From NCBI GenBank assembly GCA_963931865.1, contig OZ007517.1:9806038-9870037 (forward strand): 64,000 nucleotides of DNA. Direction: 5' to 3'. The translations under genes were made by a program, and so were the position numbers. Each line of letters starts with the position of its first letter. Position 1 is the stretch's first letter. The DNA is from Axinella damicornis. Lineage: Eukaryota > Porifera > Demospongiae > Axinellida > Axinellidae. Of the stretch, positions 1-17,492 are shown piece by piece. The notes below the pieces were generated by a model. It saw nothing but the letters and a program-made list of their open reading frames with translations. It did no database searches and had not been told where the DNA came from.

Positions 1-100
1 CTCTGCTAGCTATCAGACGCTGTGTGCACACACAGGCCTATGAATGGATATGTAAACATTCCTTAGTCAGAATACCTGTTGACGTTCCTACCGTCTCCTA

Positions 101-306
101 GGTTACTGCAAGATGAACTGGAAACAGTCTTTGAGGTATGTCTCCCCTAGTCTGTCGAGCTATATAGAGCACTTCTCTCAGTTACTGAAGTTGTGGACCG
201 GGCATAGGGAAAGTGAGAGAGTTCTGTATGCTCCACCCACAACTTCCTGTGCTGTGAGAGTGATCCAGCCTGTTCCTGTTGAATGGTCCAGCCTGGTGGA
301 CTAGTC

Positions 307-347
<41 letters not shown>

Positions 348-3300
348 CTCCTAGGTGCCTCCACTTGTGAGGATTGCAATATACAACTTTCATGTCATAA
401 TACTATATCATGTTAGCCTCTCAGGCCCACACTCCCAGCTATTCGTTGCACTACGGAAAAACGGGGAGGGCCTGGTACATTTCCTCACATGAGCATGACG
501 TAATCGACTAAATTAATGGCAGAACGAGGACACTACGTTTTGCGTGTTATTCAACCATCTACACGTTCAACGCTTGGTGAGTATGACAGTCGTCCACCAC
601 TAGCTAGATACATGTGGTATGTTATCTGGTACCTACGCTCTTCTTGCTGTTCTGAGACCCAGTACGCCCACATTCATTTAGGTATTTCTACCGTCTTTCT
701 ACCCTTGACGTCACTCACGTGAGGAAATGTGCCAGGCCCTCCTGCTTTTCCATACTGCGAGTACCGAAAAGCTGGGCGTGGGACTGGGAACGAGGCTAAG
801 ATCATGGCAATTTAGATCTCCCATTCTTGCTAGAAGCTCTTCATGTGCAGTGATTCATGACTGGGAAGTTATTGACATACTAGTGTAACAGACTAGGCAG
901 CTGCTCTATTCATGAAAAGGATTTCACTGTCATACTAGTGTAACAGACTATGCAGCTGCTCTATTCATGAAAAAGATTTCACTGTCATACTAGTGTAACA
1001 GACTAGGCAGCTGCTCTATTCATGACTGGAAGTGATTGTCATACTAGTGTAACAGGCTATTTAGTTGCTCTATTCATGAAAAGGAAGTCACTGACATATA
1101 TATGACAGTACGCCATGCAGCTGGACTATGCAGCTGCCATATGGGTTTCTGTGACCTCCATCTCCCTGCCTCATGCTGACTGCATAGGTCATAGCAGGAG
1201 TGCATGAGCCACCGAAGGCGGCGAAGGAGCGTCAAACTAGTATAGACGTGTTGTAATCCCTCATGCCTTACGGTCATACCTTATATGGAAGGCCTTTGCG
1301 GTACCGCACAAACGACAATTTGTTTTTCACACTTCTACGTAACGGCCTCTTGCCGTGGGACGTGTGAAGGACTACTACTTCAGCTAGGGCGCACATGCTG
1401 AGTTTGATGCTCTTTCGGCGGTTCATGCGCTCCTGGTCATACGTACTGCAGGGATTGCTGTAGGATTGCTATGGCAACATCCAGTGCCGGACAATGTCTG
1501 GTCTGGTCAAGGCGTAATATATGTCCAGACATTACAGCCACACATTCCTGGTACCAGCTGTTGGCATGGATACGTAATCTGATGTGTAGTCAATATTTAC
1601 AAGCATCTGATGAAACTAACTTTCTCCAGACGTAGTGTGTCTGTGTGTTTGTGAAAAATTATGGACCACATGCATATGATCTGTGAGTCAGCTGGCTCAG
1701 TTGCTACTTCCGCTCCTTTCTATATCTACAGGACCGAGACCAGCTGTCTATGTTGAGAGCCACCCCCTTGTCCCCCTCACCCCCTCCCCGTCCATCCCGC
1801 TCCCCTCGCACCCTCTCACCGCCATCCCCGGTCACCACTCACGCACACCCAGTGACCTCGCAGCAAGGGAGGGGGATTTCCAAACTGCAGCTGCAGAAGT
1901 TGGAGAAGATGCACACACGGTCCTTTGCCTTCGAGGAGGATGAGAACAATTGGGCAAGGCCGGACAGCAAACACCAGAAGTTTCTTTCAAAACGGTGAGT
2001 GTGTGGGGTGTGAGGTGTGTGGGTACATGTGTGTGAGTGTGGGTGGTGTGGGTTGGTATGTGCATGTGGGTGTGTGGGTGTAGGTTTGAGTGTTGGTGTG
2101 GGTGTGTGTGGATCGAAGGCACCCTGTCCGTTTCCTAGGAGATTGTTTATGGTACCTGATAAGAATGCTCGTTGTGCAATACTCAGTTGCCTAGGAGCGG
2201 CGGTACTGGCAACCTTTGTGTTTCCCCATATGTCTGGGTTGCCTTCAGATGGTAACATGTGTACCACACACTCTTCAATAGTCTCAGATACGGTATTTAC
2301 CCCTTAATTACGAGTTTTACATCACAAGAGAAGTTCAAAGACACCCTGTCCGTTTCCTAGGAGACTCTTTATCTTAACTGGTTGGTGCATGTACCTGATA
2401 TGAATGCCCATTGTGCAATACTCAGTTGCTAGGAGACAGTACTGGCAACCTTATGTGTTTCGTGTTTCTCCATATGTATGGGTTGCCTTTAGATGGTCGC
2501 CTTTATTTACATGTTTTACCACACGCTTTACAGTAGTCTCAGATACGGTAACCGTTAGTTACGTGCTTTCCAGAGATCACGTGAGAGGACAAAGGCACGG
2601 CTAGCTACTCTGCTGTTCTTTTATCAGTGATCATGGTAGCCTGCTGCTGGCATTTCAGTTGTTAGTGCTCTGGCTTGGTACCAACAGCTGAATTTATTAT
2701 GTCTTGGAAAGAAATTGGTTTGATAAGTCGCTTTTTTGGTGTGTTCGCACTAGTTATTGCTTGACTGCTAGGGCTGTACGTCAGATGTTGGCATCAAGCC
2801 CAGGGGCCATAGGAACAGGGGCTAGTGCCAATATTAGCCACAGCATATGAATGCAGTAACTAGTTGGTATAATCATTGGTGCCAGTATATCATACTGACC
2901 ATGCATGGCACAGTGGTCCCTTTGAACTTGGAGGGTATCATGCAACAGAAGGCGCACTTTTGAGCCTAGCCTCGTTCCCAGGCCGTGTGGGAGGAGACCT
3001 GGTATTCTATTTCCTCCGTAAAATTGTAAGGTTTACGTTGTCATCCACGTAGATCATATCGGGATCGAATATTCAAGGTCTAATCTACATACATGTGCGC
3101 ACAAGCGAAAAAGTTGCTGCAAAGCTTTTCTGTCGAATCCGTCGTTCAGAAGGGCGACCCAAGTATTCTGCTGCTCTCTTCAGTGATGTAGGATTGTGTG
3201 AAGATTGGCGTTCTCATGTCTGGCGACGGTTACCTGCCGTTCCTGTGTAGGCGAAGTGAAGACAGTCAAACAGAAACTCAGAGCACTTAGGAAGCAGGTT

Positions 3301-4963
3301 CCTGACAGCGTGGCAAGTTTCCAGACACCTTACACGCACAGAAAGCGCTTTCTCACTTGTTGCTTTTCGATGGTGCAGAAGTGAATCGGACGTATACGTA
3401 CCAACTTTACCGACCATTTACAAACGAACACGAATTCCCTGGGAATACTCACGCTTGTGCAAGCAGTGGATACCAGGCCACTTTCTCTCCTCCCACGCGT
3501 CCTGGGAACGAGGCTATTTGAGCCACACTGGGTGTGCACATGTACCAGTGTTGTTCAGTGGTCTGAACCTGGCATTCTTTGTTTAACCCTTTCCCAGCTA
3601 ATGACGCCTTAAGGTGTCATGAGACTTTCAGCTTCAAGATGTCACATCCGGCAATGTCCTTGGGAGATAGGTTCTGCGACAGCAGAAAGGGCGGGACAGG
3701 GGGAGGTGGGTGGGTGCACCCGGAGGGTGCAAACAGCATGGCCGTGTCTGGGCTCCGCGATAGAAAGGTCTTGGTCGGCACTGGGAGGGCCATTTCTGCC
3801 GTTTTTGGCATAAATGGACTTAGGAAGTAGCTGTCTTGCCTTGTAGGGCCTCCATTTCCAGCATACATCGCCCGTTTTTCAGCTATGGCAGGTTGGCATT
3901 AAATTTTCTCGGGAGGCTTGATTGCAATCTCGTTAATTGGTGGGTGTGGTTAAGTCACGTATACGCTCAGTATAGCTGAAATTACCTGTGTGAGCAGTTT
4001 CGAGCCCAGCAATGCCAGGGAACAGAAATTAGGGTATGTTTGAGTGTTCTATAGACTGAAAATGACCTAGAGAAAGAATTTGGGCCCTAAAGAGTTTTAA
4101 TTAATGCACAATGGCATTTCTCATTCAGAAACCTTTGCAGTCTGTCTACCATTTGTTTCATGCTGTGAGAGTGCTATTTTAATCGTTTCTCTCCTCCCTG
4201 CCTTGTGAGAGTCTGTTGACGAGGTTCTGATAACTGCTGTGCTGCAGCAGCTAATCCTGTGTGTATCAGTCTGATTTGAGCAGTCTAGCTGCATATCTGA
4301 TGAAGCCCAAAAGACAATTCTCTCTTACGTTGCATACCTACCATGCTGTTTTGTTTCTAGATCTTCATGAAGAGATTTTACCAAAATCCACCCCCACCAT
4401 CACCACGTACACACATTAGCTCCACCTCTGCTGCATCCATCTCTCCCTCACATCCATCCTACCTCCTCCCGCGACATACCCTCTTAGAGCACGGTGGCAG
4501 CCAGGACTTCTCCTCAACCAGACCCACAGGACGATATCAATCCTCACGCGGTAGCCTCCCACTATGGGGTAGTAACCCAAGTCAGATGCAATTGGAGAAG
4601 TTGCAAAACTTTCACTCTTCTACGGAAGAGCTGAAATTGGCAGCCCAGAGTAGCTCAAGAGGCAGCGTGACTCCAGTTTCACCCACCTTTCAGCAGCTTC
4701 CAAAACCCTCGTCAGTTCAGCCACCCCCTGAACCTGAGGTTGCTTGTGAGCTTACAACCACAGCACTAAGGTTTCCTTCACAGCTTCAGACAGGGACAGG
4801 TAAGACGGCATTCAAGAAATCTTGGTCTCCATGGCAACAACATGAACAGCAGGAACAAATCTCGGAACTACAAGAACGCCCTGGTATAAAAGACCACGTC
4901 AGCAGGCAAGATTCCGGCATCGGTACTCTCTCCAGCACTTCACGATACGACTTTAGATACTAA
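101..4963 (+). CDS. Unrecognised Ser/Pro-rich protein, C-terminal exons (5' part outside the window)
   Basis: Three exons read in one continuous phase: 101-135, 1732-1994 and 4375-4963 (stop 4961-4963), giving about 294 C-terminal residues. The first exon encodes LLQDELETVFE and is followed by GTATGT. The second has a low-complexity Ser/Pro stretch, then a short heptad-like helix (SKLQLQKLEKM) and an acidic patch (FEEDENNW). The third is Ser/Thr/Pro/Gln-rich and probably disordered. I chose the exon 3 acceptor at 4373-4374 because it restores phase after the donor at 1995; the stronger-looking TTTCTAG at 4358-4360 would put the reading frame out, unless an extra exon lies in the 2.4-kb intron. 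The C-terminus carries DSGIGT, which resembles the beta-TrCP phosphodegron DSG-phi-x-S/T. I do not recognise the family. The exon chain is moderately secure; the function is unknown. Confidence 0.55.
307..344. repeat. Poly(C) homopolymer, about 38 nt
   Basis: Uninterrupted C run in an intron. Similar long C or G runs recur at about 35428-35442, 35980-36006, 48847-48872, 55013-55042 and 57032-57050. Exact lengths may be unreliable in the assembly. Confidence 0.9.
414..798. mobile_element. Full-length (385 bp) non-autonomous element of the TAGCCTCG...CGAGGCTA family
   Basis: Starts TAGCCTCTCAGGCCC and ends ACTGGGAACGAGGCTA. Nested inverted arms (GGTACATTTCCTCAC at about 473-487; GTGAGGAAATGTGCC at about 719-733) face each other. 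The flanks 405-413 (ATATCATGT) and 799-807 (AGATCATGG) match at 7 of 9 bases, as expected of an aged 9-bp target duplication. Its interior is shared, in reverse orientation, with 62559-62795. It lies in the first visible intron of the unknown gene. Confidence 0.65.
860..1085 (+). repeat. Short tandem array, about 58-bp unit, four copies
   Basis: Repeated CATACTAGTGTAACAGACTA...CTCTATTCATGA units in an intron of the unknown gene. The last unit is diverged. Confidence 0.75.
2113..2560 (+). repeat. Diverged tandem duplication of about 220 bp
   Basis: CACCCTGTCCGTTTCCTAGG and the following 'TACCTGATA...GAATGC...TGTGCAATACTCAGTTGC' pattern occur twice, starting near 2119 and near 2341. No coding signal is seen. 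The duplicated CCTAGG could mimic splice acceptors. Confidence 0.7.
2967..3516. mobile_element. 550-bp member of the TAGCCTCG terminal-repeat family
   Basis: Left end TAGCCTCGTTCCCAGGCC, right end CCTGGGAACGAGGCTA. Flanks TTTTGAGCC (2958-2966) and TTTGAGCCA (3517-3525) share TTTGAGCC, a target duplication of 8-9 bp. The interior has no significant open reading frame, so it is non-autonomous. It lies in the large intron of the upstream gene. Confidence 0.7.
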
Positions 4964-7356
4964 ACTCACCACAGAATATGAAGTCATGACCTATAGATCA
5001 GTTCTTGCAGGTACACGTTTCCAGGTGTGTACCTGTACATCAAAATCTTACTGTCAGTTCCATTCACAAGTGATGTAATCCCCCTATACTAAATTTGTAC
5101 GAGGCTCCGATTTGGAGCTAATTATTATTACTCTGTTCTGTATCGTGTGTAACTTCTGTTTATCACTTCCTGCAAATTCCATTTGCAAATGAGGTAGATA
5201 GAAGCAAACTGTCATGCATTTGAATTCATTACTATAACCACCCCGTAACAAAAGAAACCATTAACTTATTTTTTATTGCTGGATACTTGACCTTGAGAAT
5301 CAGGAATGGTAGGTTATGGCATGCACAACTTCAGAGGGTGCCGTGAGCTTGGTGAAATTACTGGCATCAGGGACTGCATTTGAATTAGCCTCATTCTAGC
5401 AACTGGGGATGAGGTACTACCTGTACGTCGCCCTATACCACCCCCGCAGCGTTTCATGCAACGTTTCTGAAACAGCCTGCCCTGACCTAATTAAGTTAGC
5501 CCTAGCCTCGTTCTCGGAAGGGCTTCCGAGAACGAGAGCCTGGGAACGAGGCTAAGTTACCCTCACATGATACAGGTGGGTGTTCCCAGACCCTTCCAGC
5601 TTTCCCAATGAAATGCTGCATGGGAGGGGGCCTAGGAATGAGACTATAGCTATCTACATTTGGATGCTACCAGCTTTATGCAGACCAGTGAACAGTACCA
5701 AACTTAAGGCTAACTCACCTATTGTACAAGCTTGAAGGTAGTGGCCATCTCCAATAGTTGTATTATATATCTGTTATACATGTAAACACTTGTAAATCGG
5801 TACTGTGAATAGCTTCTGATGAATCCGAACTGGAGGTCAGATGTGGCGAAAATGAGCAGTATCATAATATGTATGCAGAGTTGGAAATTCGACGAAAGGT
5901 GGGGGGGTTCTATCAACATGCTTTGTACTTGAACTTTGGACAGTATTCCGCTTCCCGGTAGGCCTAGCCGCGCAGGGGGGACCTAGGAACGATGCTGTGG
6001 TCCAAGAGGTAGCTAGCTGCTCTCTCCTCATGCTCAGCTCAACTGCCAATTCAATTTTTGGCGGGAAGTCGTGCGCGCATGCGCAACAAGTACATCCGGT
6101 TTAAGGTTTAAATGCTGAATTTGTAGCAAGTTTTGGCGGGAAGTCGGGATGGCACACTCGCTAAGCACTTGCTTTACAACCTGGGGGTTGAGTGTTCGTC
6201 TCCCCAATAACCGAGTACGAGTCTGGGCCACTCCGTACACACCGGTTCCTGACTTCCCCGCCTAGCAGCTTGAGTACGCCGGTTCCCATCTGACCACCGA
6301 AGCTAAAGAAAGGTGTTCTGGTTGAAAGCAGGTATAGCCTCCTGTGATTCCAGTCACCGACGCCTATCCAGCGCTCCTGAGGCTTACACTTCGGTGTCTG
6401 ACCTGTCACGGAGGGGTGGGTTGTTGCTAGGTTGTTTTTTTTCTTCCTTTTTTTTTTTTTCCTCTTCCTTTTTTCCTCGTCTGGGTCATAGCTAGAAGGT
6501 GTCTGGTGGAAAGCAAGTTAGCCGCCTGTGATTCCAGGCACGCCTATCCAGCGCTCCTGAGGCTTACACTTCGGTGTCTGACCTGTCACGGAGGGATGGG
6601 TGTGTGTGTTGCTAGGTTGTTTTTTCTTCCCTTTTCTTTTCTCTTTTTTTTTTCTTTCCTTTTCCTTTTTTTTCTCTCCTTGTTTAGGGGTTATGGAAGG
6701 AAGGAGGCTGCTATAGGCTTGTTCTTTTTTTTCTCCAAGTTATTGATTTTAGTATCAGGGGTTGGTTTGGGTCTGGGGCCAAGACTAACAGTATTGTAGA
6801 TACTTTAGTAGATACTTTAATAGAAACATACTTGTGGCATTAACTTTTTTTAAAGCACTAAGTATGTACATGCAGCGATGCTTTCAACATCCATGGTAAT
6901 ACTGAAGCAATCAGTGCTGTGGAACAGAATGGGACTGCATGATGCAGGTACAAGCTAGCGTTTATCTCCAGCTGCATGCCTATTATGTGTCTATGGACAT
7001 CTACTCAGCTATTAAACAATCAGTGGTCATTTGAAGAGGAATTATATATAATTATTAAGTGGCCACAAAAGAATTTTCTTGTCAAACACTTGCAAATTGC
7101 AACAAATTATTATATTTCTATGACAGTACTGATTTCTAGTGAGACATTTTCCAAAGAATTCTAGCCACAGATTTCATACCACAGCTGTTTAGTTTACTGT
7201 ACACAACATCATGTACTAAGAGCCAGTACAGTGTGATGTTCTAGTGGAGCAATGGGGTGAGAAAACTAGTAGGAATTGATCAGGAATTTACAGTGAAAAT
7301 TACTATCGACATTGAATAAAACGAAAAAAATCTATGAGGTGATCAGTGATTAGAAT
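4964..7356. other. Intergenic stretch with repeats only
   Basis: Between the unknown gene's stop and the Rab3 3' end I see no coding exon. It contains a 52-bp hairpin element (5503-5554), a degenerate tRNA-like stretch near 6150-6215, a tandem duplication at about 6311-6670 (the CCTATCCAGCGCTCCTGAGG segment occurs twice, each copy followed by a T/C-rich tract) and AT-rich sequence. The 3' UTR of Rab3 should lie just below 7357. Confidence 0.6.
5503..5554. mobile_element. 52-bp hairpin element of the TAGCCTCG family
   Basis: TAGCCTCG... to ...CGAGGCTA, with an extra inner dyad CTCGGAAGGGCTTCCGAG. Flanks AGTTAGCCC and AGTTACCCT match 7 of 9. Confidence 0.6.
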
Positions 7357-13415
<6,059 letters not shown>

Positions 13416-13571
13416 GGTACTTGCGCTGGAGCTTCTCAAGTGCTTTTCGAGTACCTGTCGCGTCGGCGAGCTCCTCTTAGCATGCGCTATGCGCACTCAA
13501 CGAGTTTGGTAGAATGGAATGCGCACATGTAAAATCAAAGCAATTATTGTGACGTCATCACGTGAAACAGC
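13416..13571. promoter_or_regulatory. Divergent promoter between Rab3 (-) and EPHX4 copy A (+)
   Basis: Only 156 bp separate the two start codons. The interval carries a perfect CRE palindrome TGACGTCA at 13550-13557 and, directly adjoining it, TCACGTGA at 13558-13565, an E-box of the bHLH-ZIP type. I see no TATA box. The motifs are direct observations; their use as promoter elements is inferred from position. Confidence 0.6.
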
Positions 13572-16500
13572 ATGGCGGGTGGCTGGAAGTTCTCTCTGCT
13601 GTCCTTCGTCTTCATCGTCTTGTGGTCGTATGTCACCCTGCTGCGCACTGCCTGGGCGATCCTGCGCCATCCCTTCAAGGCTCTGAAGAAAACGCCTCGG
13701 GATGGTGAGTGAAAGAGGGCTGATCAGGTGTTTTAATCCCTAATTAATTTTGTCTGCAATTATGAAATGCTGGACTCCCTCCCTCAGTCCCCCCGGCCTG
13801 CCTGCTGGACCCCTCTCTGGGGTCACATGAGTATGTGATGGCCAATGGCCTCAAGTTCCACTGTGTTTCTGCCGGTGACAAGTCAAAGCCTCTGATGCTG
13901 TTTGTTCATGGGTTTCCAGAGGTACCTCTCTGTCCATATTTGGTAGTGTAGGTGGATCACTGTACCTCAACCATTTGACCTCCCTGTGCTGCAGTTCTGG
14001 TTTTCCTGGCGCTACCAGCTGCGCGAGTTCTGCAAGGACTACCATGTCGTTGCCATGGACATGAGGTAAGTTCTCCTCCTCCTCTTCCTCCTCTCCCTCC
14101 TCCTCCTCCCACCCTTCTTTCTCATCTGTGCCCTCCTCACTCATCTCCTACTCATCTCCCCTCCCTCCCTTCCTCTCTCTCCCCTCTTCCAGGGGCTACA
14201 GTGAGACGGAGCGTCCTCCTAACAAGGAGGACTACCGGATTGACCTCCTGAGTCAGGACATAGTGGAGCTGATCCCAGCTCTCGGCTACTCCTCCTGTAC
14301 CCTCGTGGCCCACGACTGGGGAGGTGCAGTCGCATGGTGAGGAGGATACATCGGAAAAGGAGTTGACGATGTATGCATGCAGTGGAAGTTTGAAATCACA
14401 CGATACCAACACTGACCATTGTGTGGTATCACAACTGTAGTAGTGTCATGCCAAGCTAGGGTCTTCTCAATTGTTTGCTTGTAGCCGTGTGTATCATTTT
14501 CACTATTGTTCTCTCACTACTCTAGCCTCGTTCCCAGGCCACTCCCACGTGGCCTGGGAACGAGGTTACCACTACTCATTTCCTCATTGTCTCATCCTGC
14601 AGGCATGTGGTCCAGAAACATCCTGAGTTGGTGGACAGCTACATTGTCATGAACTGCCCTCACTCGAGGTAGGCCCTCCCTAGACCAGATGCTGCAATAA
14701 TTCCTAACTACCGACACTTTCTCCTCAGGGTTTTTGGTAAGCATCTCAGGAAGGACTGGGGGCAGCTGATGAAGTCGTGGGTAAGATGTTAACGTCTTGG
14801 CGTACACAACACATCTGTCATCTTTTCTATTCCGTTATAGCCTCGTACCCAGACTTTCTCTCCTAGATTCTATCTTTCAGCTTTGCAGAAAACTCGTAAG
14901 GAAAATCCAATAGGATTTCACATGCAATACAGTACCACTGTGACATCCTTGGAAGCTTTGGGGGTGTCCTGTGTGTCCTCCCAGATTCTACGTCTTCCTT
15001 GTTCCTGACGCATGTGCTGACAATAACGGGAACAGCAAGCACTCCGCTGCGTCAATAACTTTGCGTCCACTAGATATGTGTGACATCACGGTGCACGGTG
15101 GCACCGTATCATGTACAAAAATCCTCCCAGACTTTCTGTGAGACAAAATCTGAGATGGAAAGCCTGGGTACGAGGGTAATTCCTTAATTTCCTCCTCCCC
15201 CACCTTCCTCTTCTTTCCCCATCCCAACCCCTCCCTCTCTCCTCCTGTCCCCTCCTCCACCTCCCCCAACCTTTCTCTTCCTCCCTTCCTCATCCATCCC
15301 AACCCCTCCCTCCGCCCCTCCTGTCCCCTCCTCCACCTCCCAACCCCACCTTTCGTTTCCTCCCTTCCCCCCATGTCTCTCCCCCCACTCCCCCCATGTC
15401 CTCTCCCCCACTCCCCCTTTCCCTATAGTACATGTTTATGTTCCAGATGCCGTGGCTGCCTGAACTGGTCATCGGTCTCCATGACTACCGTCTCCTCGGT
15501 GCCATGTTCTGTGGAAAGAAAGCTGTGAGTGCTACTAGTGTTCCAGCTAGAGAGCTTTGGGCCGGGCAGCACTGCTCTCGTTGTGAGTGCTACTAGTGTT
15601 CTAGCTAGAGAGCTTTGGGCCGGGCAGCACTGCTCTCGTTGTGTATGATGAGGTGTGAGTGCTACTAGTGTTCTAGCTAGAGAGCTTTGGGCCTGGCAGC
15701 ACTGCTCTCGTTGTGTATGATGAGGTGTGAGTGCTACTAGTGTTCTAGCTAGAGAGCTTTGGGCCGGGCAGCACTGCTCTCGTTGTGTATGATGAGGTGT
15801 GAGTGCTACTAGTGTTCTAGCTAGAGAGCTTTGGGCCTGGCAGCACTGCTCTCGTTGTGAGTGCTACTAGTGTTCTAGCTAGAGAGCTTTGGGCCTGGCA
15901 GCACTGCTCTCGTTGTGTGTGCTACTAGTGTTCCAGCTAGAGAGCTTTGGGCCGGCAGCACTGCTCTCGTTGTGTGTGCTACTAGTGTTCTAGCTAGAGA
16001 GCTTTGGGCCTGGCAGCACTGCTCTCGTTGTGTACATTTCCTCTGCTGTGGTATCAAACATCCTTTGATCTCTGACCCAGCACCACCGTAGAGAAGTGGT
16101 TCTAGCTTGAACCCTGATCAAGATAATGTCATCAGTAGTCAAGTGCCCAACCCCTCTCCCCCCTTCCCCCTCCCAAAAGACAGACAGACAGACAGACAGA
16201 CTGATAGACTACAACGGAAGCATGGCTGCATAACATACTGTTCTGTTCTCTAGGATACCTGGGGAGGCTGCTACGTGTTGTTCAGCTATGGGTGTGTGCA
16301 CGTGTGGGTGTGTGCACGTGTGGGTGTGTGCATGCGTGGGTGTGCATGTGTGGGTGTGTGCATGTGTGGGTGTGTGCATGCATGTCTGTGTGTGTGTATG
16401 TGTGTGTGTGTGTGTAGCTTTTCAGAGAATGGAATTTGCTGCCAGTAATCACAACAAATTCCATTCCCGAAACGTTTGCGGTACTAATTAAGAACTGGTG

Positions 16501-17405
16501 GGGGTTGTAATTGCTTACAGTGGAAACGTCCATCATGAACTTACTGTCTGGCTATGTGTGTGTAATATGATGCTGGGGGATAATTGGCTGGCAGTGATGC
16601 ATAATAAATTCATGACACTACTATTGGATAACATTCCACCAATTTGTAGTAACCAATTAGTGCTCCACGCTACTGCACAGGAGCACAAGAAACTCCGTGT
16701 TTATGCTTTGAAGTGGGTCACCTCTCTGTCCCTGCATGTGTAGTAACACTACATTGGCTTCCTCATTGGATCTCAGCTGTACTTGTAGTTATGCATAACT
16801 ATGCTTACAGAGAACTGGTGGGGGTTGTAATTGCTTACAGTGGAAACGTCCATCATGAACTTACTGTCTGGCTATGTGTGTGTAATATGATGCTGGGGGA
16901 TAATTGGCTGGCAGTGATGCATAATAAATTCATGACACTACTATGGATAACATTTCACCTATTTGTAGTAACCAATTAGTGCTCCACGCTACTGCACAGG
17001 AGCACAAGAAACTCTGTGTCTATGCTTTGAAGTGGGTCACCTCTCTGTCTCTGCATGTGTAGTAACACTACATCGGCTTCCTCATTGGATCTCAGCTGGC
17101 CAGCAGGCACTTTGATTTGAGGAGAGTCTCTAGCCTCGTTCCCAGGCCACGCGGCCTGGGAACGAGGCTAGAGAGTCTTGTGATCAATCGTTTTCTAGGG
17201 CTCTTGAGATGCGGTTTCCAATTCCTGTGAAGTGGTGTAACGATTAAGTACAGGGGAACCTCTAGTCTCGGCTTGGCCATCAATAGCCCCAGGTTGGAAC
17301 CAGTTAGACCATTTCTCTTACAGTCCTCTCACCGTGAATAGCCTTGTTCCCAGGCCATTCCCACCACCAGTATTTGCTCACTTGCATACTGCATACTGCC
17401 GACGA

Positions 17406-17492
<87 letters not shown>

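Noticed and set aside
15527..16033. Possible repeat-protein gene
   Set aside because: Tandem units have changing lengths, stops in all frames, and sit in an EPHX4-A intron.
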